Source: Haemophilus parainfluenzae
GTDB taxonomy: Bacteria; Pseudomonadota; Gammaproteobacteria; Enterobacterales; Pasteurellaceae
Assembly (NCBI RefSeq): GCF_900450995.1
Contig: NZ_UGHY01000002.1
Location: 322,501-386,500 of the forward strand
Length of the DNA: 64,000 nucleotides
Reading direction: 5' to 3'
In this document: in pieces, positions 23,059-33,481 of the stretch
Position numbering within the stretch: position 1 is the first letter of the stretch
How the letters are laid out: every line of letters starts with the position of its first letter
Notes under the pieces: model-generated
The model's database searches: none
What the model saw: only the letters and a program-made list of their open reading frames with translations
Told to the model about the DNA's origin: nothing
Translations under genes and position numbers: made by a program

Positions 23059-24063
23059 TTATTGATGGCGAATACGTGGGTTTACCACGCCATAAAGTAA
23101 ATCGATCGTCAAATTCACTACAATAATAATTGTAGCAATAATCAACACGGCGCCTTGTAAGACGGGATAATCGCGATTGGTAATAGCATCAATAATCCAT
23201 TTACCAATGCCCGGCCATGAGAAAATCGTTTCGGTTAAAACCGCACCGGATAATAACTGTCCTACAATCAAGCCCACAACCGTCACGACGGGGATAAGCG
23301 CATTGCGTAGTGCATGAAAAATGACAATTCGGGTATAACTTAAGCCTTTCGCTTTTGCAGTACGAATATAATCTTCGCCTAACACTTCCAACATTGAAGA
23401 ACGTGTCATTCGAGTAATTACTGCAAGTGGAATAGTACCTAATACAATAGCAGGTAGAATCAATGACTTAACTGCATTTTCAAAAGCACCTGGTACACCT
23501 GAAAGCCAAGTATCGATTAACATAAAACCGGTTGGTGTATCGATCCAGAAACTGTCTTCTAAACGTCCCCCTTGTGGCAAACCAAACCAAGGTGAAACAT
23601 ATAAAATCAAAATCAATCCCCACCAGAAAATTGGCATGGAATAACCGGTTAAGGACATAGCTGTTACGGTATGAGAAATCCAGCTATCTTTCTTTACAGC
23701 AGCAATCGTTCCTAGCGTAATACCGGCAATTAACGACCAAAATAGTGCAAAGAAAGCCAATTCAAACGTGGCAGGAAAAAGTGTGAAAAACTCTGTCAGT
23801 ACAGGTTGTCGAGTACGGAATGATTCACCAAAGTCGCCTTGTATCACATTGCCAATATAGTTGAAATATTGCTGATACAACGGTAAATCGAGACCAAGTT
23901 GCTTCATCATTTGTTGATGAACTTCGGGTGTTAAACCTCGCTCTCCCATCATAATTTCCACAGGATCACCCGGAATAAAATGAATGAGAGCAAAAGTCAC
24001 AAAAGTAATGGCGATAAAGGTAGGAATCACCATTAAAATACGTTTTAAAATAAATTTAAACAT
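23059..24063 (-). CDS. dppB: Dipeptide ABC transporter permease DppB
   Basis: Inner-membrane permease, 334 residues, with the family start ILKRILMVIPTFIAITFVTF and the coupling loop AKGLSYTRIVIFHALRNALI. It is the first gene of dppBCDF here; no dppA lies next to it, so the binding protein (dppA or the haem-binding hbpA) must be encoded elsewhere. uvrD lies upstream with a 108-base gap that contains an uptake signal (24082). Confidence 0.95.
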   Translation of the reverse strand: MFKFILKRILMVIPTFIAITFVTFALIHFIPGDPVEIMMGERGLTPEVHQQMMKQLGLDLPLYQQYFNYIGNVIQGDFGESFRTRQPVLTEFFTLFPATFELAFFALFWSLIAGITLGTIAAVKKDSWISHTVTAMSLTGYSMPIFWWGLILILYVSPWFGLPQGGRLEDSFWIDTPTGFMLIDTWLSGVPGAFENAVKSLILPAIVLGTIPLAVITRMTRSSMLEVLGEDYIRTAKAKGLSYTRIVIFHALRNALIPVVTVVGLIVGQLLSGAVLTETIFSWPGIGKWIIDAITNRDYPVLQGAVLIIATIIIVVNLTIDLLYGVVNPRIRHQ

Positions 24064-24171
24064 CTACTTCCCACATGATAAAAGTGCGGTCGTTTCTTCG
24101 AACGTTTTCGCACTGGCATATTGAATATGAACACTAATATTCATACTCGTTGCAATAAAATCCTCCCGATT

Positions 24172-26349
24172 CTACCGCACTTTTTCTAATTTTGCCAAAT
24201 GCGCAATCAGCCACTTAATGCCTTGAGCTTGGAAAGCAATTTGTAAACGGGTGTTATTATCTGAGCCTTCAACATTTATAACAGTGCCAAAACCAAACTT
24301 TTCATGTTTCACTTTTTGCCCCATTTTCCATTCATTTTCTGGCAAACTCATGCTTAAACTCCCTACTTTCGCTTGGTTTAATGCTCGAGCCACCGTTCCG
24401 CGCAAACGGATTTCTTGAATACACTCTGGTGGCAATTCTGTAATAAAACGCGAAGGTAAATGACGTTCTTCTTTCGTATAAACACGACGGCTTTCCGCAT
24501 AACAAATCGTCAGTTTTTGCTTAGCTCGTGTAATGCCCACATAAGCAAGACGGCGTTCTTCCTCCAAACGTCCAGGCTCTTCAAATGAACGGAAACTTGG
24601 GAATACGCCCTCTTCTACCCCCACCATAAATACGCGCGGGAACTCCAAGCCTTTTGCAGAGTGCAAGGTCATCATTTCTACACAAGATTGATGCGGCGAA
24701 GCCTGCTCTTCTCCCGCTTCTAAAGAAGCATGAGTTAAAAAGGCGGTAAGATCGGTCATATCCTCTGCTTCATCAGGTTTGATAAATTCTCGGGTTGCCG
24801 TCACCAATTCTTCTAAGTTTTCAATACGCACTTCACCTTTCTCACCTTTTTCTTGTTTATACATATCGTATAAGCCAGAATGTTTAATCACAAAATCAGT
24901 TTGTGCAAATAATGGCATTTCGGCTGTATCAACTTGTAAAGAATTAATCAACTCTTGGAAACGAAGCAATGCGGTTGAAGCACGTCCCGTTAGCATATTT
25001 TCTTGTGTGGCCACTTGCACTGCTTGCCATAAGGTAATTTGACGTTCACGGGTTAAATTTCGTAACACATCTAAAGTACGATCGCCAATACCACGCGTAG
25101 GCGTATTAATCACACGTTCAAACGCGGCATCATCTTGGCGATTATTAATTAAGCGTAAATATGCCAACGCATCTTTAATTTCTTGGCGTTCGAAGAATCG
25201 CATTCCACCGTAAATACGATAAGGAATTTGACAACGAATCAACGCTTCTTCAATGACACGAGATTGGCTATTACTACGATATAAAACAGCACAATCATCT
25301 AATTTCCCACCGTCATATACCCAGTTTTGGATTTGAGACGCCACGAATTTTGCTTCATCTAACTCATTAAATGCCGCATAAATACCCACTGGCTCGCCCA
25401 TTTCACCGTCGGTCCATAAATTCTTACCGAGACGATCACTATTATTCGAAATAAGTTGGTTAGCACTTTTCAGAATATTGCCAGTAGAACGATAATTTTG
25501 CTCCAAACGAATCGTTTCAGCGTTGAAATCTTTTAGGAATTTTTGAATATTTTCGACTTGCGCACCACGCCAACCATAAATGGATTGGTCATCATCGCCC
25601 ACAATCATCACTTTGCCCGTATTACCGGCAAGAATTTTGATCCAGGCATATTGGATTTTATTGGTATCTTGAAACTCATCCACCAAAATATGCTGAAAAC
25701 GTTGCTGATAGCGTTGCAAAATCACCGGCTTTTTAGCAAATAATTCATACGCACGAATTAACAATTCAGCAAAATCCACCAAACCCGCACGATCACAAGT
25801 ATCTTGATAAATTTGATAAATCTTAATCCACTCTTTTTCCTGGCGATCACCAAAATCATTAATATCTTGCGGTCTTAAACCTTCATCTTTTTTATTATTG
25901 ATATACCAGCACGCTTGTTTCGGTGGAAATGCTTTATCGTCATAATTGTGCAATTTCATCAAACGTTTCACTAAACGAAGTTGGTCTTCAGAATCCAAAA
26001 TTTGGAAATCTTGTGGCAAGTTTACATCTAAATGGTGAGCGCGTAATAATCGATGGGCAATGCTATGGAATGTGGCAATCCACATGCCAAATAAATTGGA
26101 TTGAGCATGTTTGGATAAAGTATCTTGAATACGATGGCGCATTTCAGCAGCGGCTTTATTAGTAAAAGTTACCGCCATAATTCTACCTTCAGAAATATTT
26201 TCTACGGCAATCAACCAAGCAATACGGTGAGTCAGTACGCGAGTTTTGCCACTTCCTGCACCAGCAAGCACAAGGTAATTACCAAGTGGTGCTGCCACTG
26301 CTTCACGTTGTTTATCATTCAAGCCATCAAGTAATTCTGAAATATCCAT
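24172..26349 (-). CDS. uvrD: DNA helicase II UvrD
   Basis: UvrD unwinds DNA 3' to 5' in nucleotide excision repair and methyl-directed mismatch repair. The 725-residue protein (E. coli 720) has Walker A AGAGSGKTR near residue 30, Walker B DEFQDTN, the motif GDDDQSIYGWRGA, and the C-terminal Tudor-like RNA polymerase-binding region. The final residues KLEKVR are encoded by an uptake signal whose reverse complement spans the stop codon (24174-24184). Confidence 0.97.
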   Translation of the reverse strand: MDISELLDGLNDKQREAVAAPLGNYLVLAGAGSGKTRVLTHRIAWLIAVENISEGRIMAVTFTNKAAAEMRHRIQDTLSKHAQSNLFGMWIATFHSIAHRLLRAHHLDVNLPQDFQILDSEDQLRLVKRLMKLHNYDDKAFPPKQACWYINNKKDEGLRPQDINDFGDRQEKEWIKIYQIYQDTCDRAGLVDFAELLIRAYELFAKKPVILQRYQQRFQHILVDEFQDTNKIQYAWIKILAGNTGKVMIVGDDDQSIYGWRGAQVENIQKFLKDFNAETIRLEQNYRSTGNILKSANQLISNNSDRLGKNLWTDGEMGEPVGIYAAFNELDEAKFVASQIQNWVYDGGKLDDCAVLYRSNSQSRVIEEALIRCQIPYRIYGGMRFFERQEIKDALAYLRLINNRQDDAAFERVINTPTRGIGDRTLDVLRNLTRERQITLWQAVQVATQENMLTGRASTALLRFQELINSLQVDTAEMPLFAQTDFVIKHSGLYDMYKQEKGEKGEVRIENLEELVTATREFIKPDEAEDMTDLTAFLTHASLEAGEEQASPHQSCVEMMTLHSAKGLEFPRVFMVGVEEGVFPSFRSFEEPGRLEEERRLAYVGITRAKQKLTICYAESRRVYTKEERHLPSRFITELPPECIQEIRLRGTVARALNQAKVGSLSMSLPENEWKMGQKVKHEKFGFGTVINVEGSDNNTRLQIAFQAQGIKWLIAHLAKLEKVR

Positions 26350-26419
26350 TGCTCTTATTTTAATCTGGTTAAATTTACAGGGATTATAGTGGGAATTATA
26401 TTTTTAAACAATCCTAATG

Positions 26420-26448
26420 TTTACAAATTTCCTCCGCCCGCTTAATAT
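26420..26448 (+). promoter_or_regulatory. Candidate sigma-70 promoter of the orphan AfuA-like gene
   Basis: TTTACA at 26420-26425 and TAATAT at 26443-26448 are separated by 17 bases, 47 bases upstream of the start. The gene therefore seems to have its own promoter. Confidence 0.6.
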
Positions 26449-26495
26449 GAGCGCCCCAAACAAGAACGATAACTAAGATTAAAAAGAGAACCTAT

Positions 26496-27542
26496 ATGCC
26501 AATTAAAACAACATTAAAATTGACCGCACTTTCTACCCTTGTGGCACTCGCCTTCACGTCTCATGCACAGGCTGAAGGAAAACTCACTGTCTATTGCAGC
26601 GTACAAAACATACTATGCGAAAAAGTCACGCAAGCCTTTAGTAAAAAATACAATGTAGATGCACAATTTGTGCGTAATAGTACAGGCGTCGTATTAGGCA
26701 AAATTAAAGCTGAAAAAGAAAACCCACAAGCTGATTTCTGGTTTGGTGGCACCATTGAACCTCATCTTCAAGCGGCTGAATTAGGCTTACTTGAATCCTA
26801 TCGTTCCCCATTACAAAAAGACATCATGCCACAATTTAAATCTTTAATGGAGCAACGTGGTAATTTCACTTCTATTATTTACTTAATGGAACTTGGCATT
26901 GGGGTCAATACTAAAAAATTGAAAGAATTGAATATTCCTGCACCAAAATGTTATGCAGATCTGATAAAACCAGAATATCAAGGTCAAATTCAATATCCAG
27001 ATCCCCGTGTTTCCGGCACGGGCTACTCACTTGTCAGTACTTTTTCCACATTATGGGGAGAAGAAAAAGCCTTTGACTATCTGAAAAAACTAGAACCAAA
27101 TCTCATGCAACATACCAAAACAGGTCTTGCGAGCAACTATTTGGCTAACGGTACCGTAGCGATTGATTTAGGTTTTATGCTGGTTTACCTGCGTGAGAAG
27201 AAAAATGGTGCGCCAGTTGAAGGCATTTTACCATGCGAAGGCGTAGGCTATTCTTTAGGTGGAGCAAGTATCATCAAAGGATCAAGAAACCTCGATAATG
27301 CTAAAATGTTTATGGATTTTGTGCTAAGCAAAGAAGCGCAAGAAATTCCGTGGCGAGAATCAGACTCTTATCAACTTCCAACAAATATTCATGCTGAACC
27401 GGCTCCTGGTTTCCTACCGGCTAGCAAATTAAAACTAGTGGATATTGATTTTATGAAATTTGGTACGGATCAAGAAGGCAAACACCTGACTCAACGTTGG
27501 GTCTCTGAAGTACTCTTAGAGGGTAAATCGCCAAAAGAATAA
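26496..27542 (+). CDS. Orphan AfuA-like periplasmic binding protein
   Basis: A 348-residue solute-binding protein with a signal peptide ending near SHAQAEG. It aligns along its length with the two AfuA copies (YCSVQNILCEK, GGTIEP, GTGYSLVSTF, LPCEGVGYS, GGASIIKGSRNLDNAKMF). The ligand motif GFLHDY is replaced by GFMLVY, so both the His and the Asp are gone, and GYE is GYS. A different ligand is likely. No permease or ATPase is nearby; it may feed AfuBC. An uptake signal encodes part of the signal peptide (LTALS, 26522). AGAGAA precedes the ATG. Confidence 0.85.
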   Translation: MPIKTTLKLTALSTLVALAFTSHAQAEGKLTVYCSVQNILCEKVTQAFSKKYNVDAQFVRNSTGVVLGKIKAEKENPQADFWFGGTIEPHLQAAELGLLESYRSPLQKDIMPQFKSLMEQRGNFTSIIYLMELGIGVNTKKLKELNIPAPKCYADLIKPEYQGQIQYPDPRVSGTGYSLVSTFSTLWGEEKAFDYLKKLEPNLMQHTKTGLASNYLANGTVAIDLGFMLVYLREKKNGAPVEGILPCEGVGYSLGGASIIKGSRNLDNAKMFMDFVLSKEAQEIPWRESDSYQLPTNIHAEPAPGFLPASKLKLVDIDFMKFGTDQEGKHLTQRWVSEVLLEGKSPKE

Positions 27543-27553
27543 AAGGAATAAAC

Positions 27554-27596
27554 AAAAAGTGCGGTCAAAATAAGAATGTTTTGACTGCATTTTTTT
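27554..27596. terminator. Inverted pair of one good and one degenerate uptake signal
   Basis: The good signal at 27558 pairs with a copy carrying two changes (GACTGCATT); both changes still allow G-U pairs in RNA. It lies between the convergent afuA-like and fdhD genes. Confidence 0.7.
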
Positions 27597-27608
27597 TAAC
27601 ATATGAAA

Positions 27609-28418
27609 CTAAGCTAAAACAAATCGCTCTTTCCCAGAATAAATATTGGCTTTTCCTGGGCGAGCAAAGCCGATAAGGGAAAGATTGTGTTGTTCAGCCA
27701 TATTGACGGCAAGATCTGTTGCTGCAGAAATCGCAACAAGTAATTCAATACCACAAGCTACCGATTTTTGAACCATTTCATAACTGGCTCGGCTTGAAAC
27801 AAGTACAAATCCTTGCGGTTGATTTTGTTTAGCATGCCAGCCGATTAATTTATCTAGCGCTACATGTCGCCCGACATCCTCTCGAATCGCCAGTAAATTA
27901 CCAGACAAATCAAAAAAGGCCGCTGCATGTGTTGCTCCTGTTTCTTTTCCGAGTTCTTGATTGGCTTGTAATTGTTCTAAGCAGCCATCTAATAAATTTA
28001 AATTAAATTGGAAAGTGCGGTCTAATTTTGGCAATTTTTTATAAACTTGTGAGATTTGTTCTGTGCCGCAAATGCCACATCCTGTTCTGCCTGTTAATGT
28101 TCGACGATGATCTTTTAATGCCACAAATTGACGGCTAGATAATTCAATTTGCACTTCAATACCATTGCATACTTCCACCACATCAATGCCATAAATATCT
28201 GCTTTTTTCTCAATAATACCTTCTGCGAGTGAAAAGCCTAAAGCAAAATCCTCTAAATCTCGTGGAGAACACATCATGACGGTATGCGCAATACCATTAT
28301 AGACAAGTGAAACAGGGACTTCCGCAGCCAAACTATCTTGTTTTTCCACTAAAAGTGCGGTCGGATTTTCAGGTGTTTTTTTAAAAAAATTGATTGTTTT
28401 TTGGATTATCCAGTGCAT
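27609..28418 (-). CDS. fdhD: Formate dehydrogenase accessory sulfurtransferase FdhD
   Basis: FdhD carries sulfur from IscS to the molybdenum cofactor of formate dehydrogenase, which is needed for activity. The 269-residue protein contains the catalytic motif GRTGCGICG (two cysteines), [13 protein letters not shown] and the C-terminal [13 protein letters not shown] start at 28418 (MHWIIQK); the longer frame to 28469 is probably not translated. It is divergent from fdxG, whose product it matures. Two uptake signals lie inside (28014 and 28353). Confidence 0.92.
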   Translation of the reverse strand: MHWIIQKTINFFKKTPENPTALLVEKQDSLAAEVPVSLVYNGIAHTVMMCSPRDLEDFALGFSLAEGIIEKKADIYGIDVVEVCNGIEVQIELSSRQFVALKDHRRTLTGRTGCGICGTEQISQVYKKLPKLDRTFQFNLNLLDGCLEQLQANQELGKETGATHAAAFFDLSGNLLAIREDVGRHVALDKLIGWHAKQNQPQGFVLVSSRASYEMVQKSVACGIELLVAISAATDLAVNMAEQHNLSLIGFARPGKANIYSGKERFVLA

Positions 28419-28482
28419 TATTTTTCCCAATAAAATAGTTGTAGCAAAAATGTTACGATTTTTTAACAAAAAATGCTTATTT

Positions 28483-28498
28483 TGTGATCTAGCTCAAG
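28483..28498. promoter_or_regulatory. Candidate CRP/FNR-type site between fdhD and fdxG
   Basis: TGTGATCTAGCTCAAG matches the CRP consensus (TGTGA-N6-TCACA) well in its left half and partly in its right. An FNR-like role is also possible given the anaerobic genes. It lies 195 bases upstream of fdxG and 65 upstream of fdhD. Confidence 0.4.
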
Positions 28499-28663
28499 TT
28501 TTAAAACGATTATAACAAGTTTTGATTATGGATTTTTGGTTAAAAAATAGTTAAAATCGGCTCCGTTTAAATTGGTCATTATTATAATCAATTTAATGGT
28601 TGATACGTTATTTTAACGAAATCAAATAAATTATCTATACGAATTTATACTATCGAAATATCT

Positions 28664-28679
28664 TAACGGTTCGCCGTTA
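28664..28679 (+). promoter_or_regulatory. UUCG-loop hairpin just before the fdxG ribosome site
   Basis: TAACGG-TTCG-CCGTTA forms a 6-bp stem with a stable UUCG-type loop, ending four bases before GGAG. It may affect translation initiation or mRNA stability. Confidence 0.4.
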
Positions 28680-28692
28680 TGAAGGAGTGATT

Positions 28693-31600
28693 ATGCAGGT
28701 CTCTAGACGTAAGTTCTTTAAGATCTGTGCAGGTGGTATGGCGGGGACGTCTGCGGCAATGTTGGGCTTTGCACCATCATCGGTCTTAGCAGCACCACGT
28801 GAATACAAATTATTACGGGCGTTTGAATCCCGTAACACCTGTACATATTGTGCAGTGAGCTGTGGTATGTTGTTATATAGCACAGGCAAACCTTACGATG
28901 CTTTAAGCAGCCATACAGGCACCAATACCCGTTCTAAATTATTCCACCTTGAAGGTGACCCAGACCATCCGGTAAGCCGTGGGGCATTATGTCCTAAAGG
29001 TGCTGGCGCGTTGGACTATGTTAATAGTGAAAGCCGTGCATTATACCCTGAATATCGAGCACCGGGTTCTGACAAATGGGTTCGCCTTTCTTGGGAAGAA
29101 GCAATCAAACGCATTTCTCGTTTACTTAAAGATGACCGTGATGCTAACTTTGTTGAAAAAGATGCAAGTGGCAAAACCGTTAACCGTTGGACTTCTACTG
29201 GTATTATGACCGCCTCCGCCATGAGCAACGAGGCCGCACTTCTTACTCATAAATGGGTGCGTATGTTGGGCATGGTGCCGATGTGTAACCAAGCGAATAC
29301 TTGACACGGACCAACGGTAGCAAGTCTTGCTCCATCATTTGGTCGCGGTGCCATGACAAACAACTGGGTTGACATCAAAAACGCCAATCTTATTCTTGTT
29401 CAAGGTGGTAACCCTGCTGAAGCTCACCCTGTTGGCTTCCGTTGGGCGATCGAAGCGAAGAAAAACGGTGCGAAAATCATCGTGGTTGACCCTCGCTTTA
29501 ACCGTACAGCTTCTGTAGCTGACCTTCATGCGCCAATTCGTTCCGGTTCTGATATCGCATTCTTAATGGGTGTGATCCGTTACTTATTGGAAACTAATCA
29601 AATTCAACACGAATACGTTAAACACTATACCAATGCTTCATTCTTAGTTGATGAAGGCTTCAAATTTGAAGATGGTTTATTCGTAGGTTTTGATGAAGAA
29701 AAACGTGCTTACGATAAATCAAAATGGAATTATCAATTTGATGAGAATGGTTTTGCTAAACGTGATATGACCTTACAAGATCCACGCTGTGTGATTAATA
29801 TCTTGAAAGATCACGTTTCTCGCTATACCCCAGAAATGGTTGAACGTATCACAGGTGTAAAACAAAAACTCTTCTTACAAATCTGTGAAGAAATTGGTAA
29901 AACCTCTGCACCGAATAAAACCATGACGCACTTGTATGCGTTAGGCTTTACTGAGCACACAATCGGTACACAAAACATTCGCTCAATGGCGATGATTCAA
30001 TTACTCTTAGGTAATATGGGGATGCCAGGTGGCGGTATTAATGCATTGCGTGGACACTCAAACGTTCAAGGTACAACAGATATGGGCTTATTGCCGATGT
30101 CTTTACCAGGTTATATGCGTCTACCAAATGACAAAGATAGCTCTTACGAACAATACATTAATGCGATTACGCCAAAAGATATCGTACCGAACCAAGTAAA
30201 CTACTATCGTAATACGTCGAAATTCTTCGTGAGTATGATGAAAACGTTCTATGGTGATAAAGCAACCAAAGAAAATGGTTGGGGTTTCGATTTCTTACCA
30301 AAAGCAGACCGCTTATACGACCCTATCACTCATGTTAAGTTAATGAATGATGGCAAATTGAACGGTTGGATTTTACAAGGTTTCAACGTATTAAACTCAT
30401 TACCGAACAAAAACAAAACTGTTGCAGGTATGAGCAAATTGAAATTCTTAATCGTAATGGATCCGCTTCAAACTGAATCTTCTGAATTCTGGAAAAACTT
30501 TGGTGAATCAAACAATGTGAATCCAGCAGATATTCAAACTGAAGTATTCCGTTTACCAACCACCTGTTTCGCAGAAGAAGATGGTTCTATTGCTAACTCT
30601 GGTCGTTGGGCACAATGGCACTGGAAAGGCTGTGACCAACCAGGTGAAGCGTTACCAGATGTTGAAATTCTTTCTATGATTCGTGAAGAAATGCATCACC
30701 TTTATCAAAAAGAAGGTGGTCGTGGTATCGAATCTTTCGAAGCAATGACTTGGAACTATGCTCAACCGCATTCACCAAGTTCTGTAGAATTAGCAAAAGA
30801 ATTGAATGGTTACGCACTTGCTGATCTTCTCGATGCAGATGGCAACGTCATGTATAAAAAAGGTCAATTACTTAACGGATTCGCTCACTTACGTGATGAT
30901 GGTACAACTTCATCAGGTAACTGGATCTATGTGGGTCAATGGACTGAAAAAGGTAACCAAACTGCAAACCGTGACAACTCTGACCCATCAGGTTTAGGTT
31001 GTACATTAGGTTGGGGCTTCGCATGGCCGGCAAACCGTCGTATCCTTTACAGCCGTGCTTCACTTGATATTAACGGTAATCCTTGGGATAAACACCGTCA
31101 ATTAATCAAATGGAACGGTAAAAACTGGAACTGGTTAGATGTAGCTGACTATGGTACGCAACCACCAGGTTCTGATGCAGGTCCATTTATTATGTCTGCA
31201 GAAGGTGTAGGTCGTTTATTTGCTGTAGATAAAATTACAACGGGTCCATTACCTGAACACTATGAACCAATTGAAAGTCCGATTGACACTAACCCACTAC
31301 ACCCAAGTGTAGTTTCTGATCCGACTGTTCGTATTTATAAAGAAGACCGTGAATTTATCGGTTCAAACAAAGACTTCCCTTATGTGGCAACAACTTATCG
31401 TTTGACCGAGCACTTCCACAGTTGGACGGCTCAATCTGCGTTAAATATCATCGCTCAACCACAACAATTCGTGGAAATTGGTGAGAAATTAGCAGCAGAA
31501 AAAGGCATCCAAAAAGGTGATATGGTGAAAATTACTTCTCGCCGTGGCTACATTAAAGCCGTTGCAGTAGTAACAAAACGTTTGAAAGACTTAGAAGTCG

Positions 31601-31776
31601 ACGGGCGTACCGTACATCACGTGGGTATTCCAATTCACTGGAATATGAAAGCCTTAAATGGTAAAGGTAACCGTGGTTTCTCCACCAACACCTTAACACC
31701 ATCTTGGGGTGAAGCAGTCACTCAAACACCAGAATATAAAACATTCTTGGTAAACATTGAGAAAGCGGAGGCATAA
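28693..31776 (+). CDS. fdxG: Formate dehydrogenase catalytic subunit, selenocysteine-containing
   Basis: The large subunit oxidises formate at a molybdenum bis-guanine dinucleotide centre in the periplasm (like E. coli FdnG/FdoG). Residues 1-33 are a Tat signal (SRRKFF), followed by a 4Fe-4S motif [11 protein letters not shown] with CPKGAG. The frame meets TGA at 29302-29304 in the context [18 protein letters not shown] and continues in the same phase to 31776, giving 1027 residues with selenocysteine at position 204. The start is ATG 28693, with GGAG five bases upstream; a GTG at 28687 overlaps that site. It heads fdxGHI; the organism must encode selABCD elsewhere. Confidence 0.96.
29302..29333 (+). 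promoter_or_regulatory. Selenocysteine codon and bacterial SECIS hairpin
   Basis: The UGA is followed after 11 bases by a small hairpin: GG, bulged U, AGCA, loop AGUCU, then UGCUCC. The 11-base spacing, bulged U and loop with GU match the E. coli fdhF/fdnG SECIS element that binds SelB. Confidence 0.92.
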
Positions 31777-31777
31777 T

Positions 31778-32713
31778 ATGGCAGGAAGTGGTCAAGGCGT
31801 TCAATCGCAAGACATTATCAAGGTCTCCGCTACGTCTGGTTTAACACCAGCACCTCAAGCGCGTGATCATAAAGTTGAAGTAGCAAAATTAATCGACGTA
31901 TCCACCTGTATCGGTTGTAAAGCCTGTCAGGTGGGCTGTTCAGAGTGGAATGACATCCGTTCTGATGTTAATGCTCAATGTGTGGGGATCTACGATAACC
32001 CAGTAGATCTCAACGCAAAAGCATGGACGGTAATGCGCTTTAACGAAGTAGAAGAAAATGATCGTTTAGAATGGTTAATCCGTAAAGATGGTTGTATGCA
32101 CTGTTCAGAACCAGGCTGTTTAAAAGCTTGTCCTGCACCAGGTGCAATCATCCAATATGCGAACGGTATCGTGGATTTCCAATCTGATAAATGTATCGGT
32201 TGTGGTTACTGTATCGCTGGTTGTCCGTTCAACATTCCACGTATGAACCCAGACGACAATCGCGTGTATAAATGTACCCTTTGTGTGGATCGTGTTTCTG
32301 TAGGCCAAGAACCGGCTTGCGTGAAAACATGTCCAACCGGTGCAATTCGTTTTGGTTCTAAAGAAGAAATGAAACTTTACGCAGAACAACGTGTTGCTGA
32401 CTTAAAAGCGCGTGGTTACGAAAACGCAGGCATCTACGACCCTGAAGGCGTAGGTGGTACACACGTAATGTATGTATTACACCATGCTGATAAACCAGAA
32501 CTTTATTCAGGATTACCAAAAGATCCACAAATCGACCCAACAGTTACCTTGTGGAAAGATATCTTGAAACCAGTAGCCGCTGTGGCAATGGGTGGTTTAG
32601 CGCTTGCTGAAATCGGTCACTACTTAGCTGTAGGTCCAAACGTAGAAGAAGATGTGGAAGATCATCACCACACATTTGAAGAAGAAGATAGAAAAGGGGG
32701 CAAAGATGAGTAA
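31778..32713 (+). CDS. fdxH: Formate dehydrogenase iron-sulfur subunit
   Basis: The electron-transfer subunit links FdxG to the membrane cytochrome. Four ferredoxin-type clusters are visible: [37 protein letters not shown] and [16 protein letters not shown] followed by KTCP. A single C-terminal transmembrane helix (around [19 protein letters not shown]) anchors it. I start at 31778 (MAGSGQG) because GGAG lies seven bases upstream. It overlaps fdxI by 8 bases; 311 residues. Confidence 0.95.
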   Translation: MAGSGQGVQSQDIIKVSATSGLTPAPQARDHKVEVAKLIDVSTCIGCKACQVGCSEWNDIRSDVNAQCVGIYDNPVDLNAKAWTVMRFNEVEENDRLEWLIRKDGCMHCSEPGCLKACPAPGAIIQYANGIVDFQSDKCIGCGYCIAGCPFNIPRMNPDDNRVYKCTLCVDRVSVGQEPACVKTCPTGAIRFGSKEEMKLYAEQRVADLKARGYENAGIYDPEGVGGTHVMYVLHHADKPELYSGLPKDPQIDPTVTLWKDILKPVAAVAMGGLALAEIGHYLAVGPNVEEDVEDHHHTFEEEDRKGGKDE

Positions 32714-33422
32714 GATTGAGATTAGCAATGATACTCGAATCATTCGTCATAGAACGCCTGCTCGTTTTAGCCACTGGCTACTCGTAATCTGCTTCTTTAT
32801 GACGATGTTCACTGGTGTGGCTTTCTTCTTCCCAGATTTTGCGTGGTTAACTGAGATTTTAGGTACCCCGCAACTGGCACGAGCAATTCACCCGTTCACC
32901 GGTATCATTATGTTCGTTGCCTTTATTTTCCTTGGCTATCTTTACTGGGATCACAACATTCCAGAGAAAAACGATATCCGCTGGTTAAAAGGCATGCTTG
33001 AAGTATTGAAAGGAAATGAACATGCTGTTGCTTATAACGGTAAGTATAACCTTGGTCAAAAAATGTTATTCTGGACATTGAACTTGGCGATGGTTACCTT
33101 GCTTGTAACCGGCATCATTATGTGGCGTCAATATTTCTCACACTACTTCTCTATCCCAGTGTTGCGTTTTGCGATTTTACTTCACTCACTAAGTGCATTC
33201 ATGTTGTTCACCGGTATCTTGGTACACATGTACATGGCATTCTGGGTGAAAGGCTCCATTCGTGGTATCGTGGAAGGCTGGGTAACCGTTCGCTGGGCGA
33301 AAAAACACCACCCTAAATGGTATAACGACGAAGTACTTCCTAAGCTAGAAGAAGATCTTAAAAACGAGGCTGAAGGTAAAAAAGTAAAAACCAAAGCATT
33401 GTTCAAAGGTATCAATGGCTAA
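32706..33422 (+). CDS. fdxI: Formate dehydrogenase cytochrome b556 subunit
   Basis: A four-helix membrane protein of 238 residues that passes electrons from formate to the quinone pool. Conserved histidines in [10 protein letters not shown], in the helix with AIHPFTGI, and in LLHSLSAF and LVHMYMAFW are in the positions of haem ligands. It starts at 32706 (MSKIEI) inside the end of fdxH; the longer frame to 32652 is not needed. An inverted uptake-signal pair follows. Confidence 0.93.
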   Translation: MSKIEISNDTRIIRHRTPARFSHWLLVICFFMTMFTGVAFFFPDFAWLTEILGTPQLARAIHPFTGIIMFVAFIFLGYLYWDHNIPEKNDIRWLKGMLEVLKGNEHAVAYNGKYNLGQKMLFWTLNLAMVTLLVTGIIMWRQYFSHYFSIPVLRFAILLHSLSAFMLFTGILVHMYMAFWVKGSIRGIVEGWVTVRWAKKHHPKWYNDEVLPKLEEDLKNEAEGKKVKTKALFKGING

Positions 33423-33426
33423 AATC

Positions 33427-33457
33427 AAAAAGTGCGGTTAAAATGACCGCACTTTTT
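33427..33457 (+). terminator. Inverted uptake-signal pair after fdxI
   Basis: A 12-bp stem (33427-33438 with 33446-33457) with a 7-base loop separates fdxGHI from fdhE by an intergenic gap of 59 bases. It may only partly stop transcription. Confidence 0.75.
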
Positions 33458-33481
33458 CTTATCAATACTTAAGAGACTATT

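Noticed and set aside
28693..31776. fdxG as a pseudogene or as two genes because of the TGA at 29302
   Set aside because: The frame continues in the same phase with family sequence on both sides, and a matching SECIS hairpin follows the UGA.
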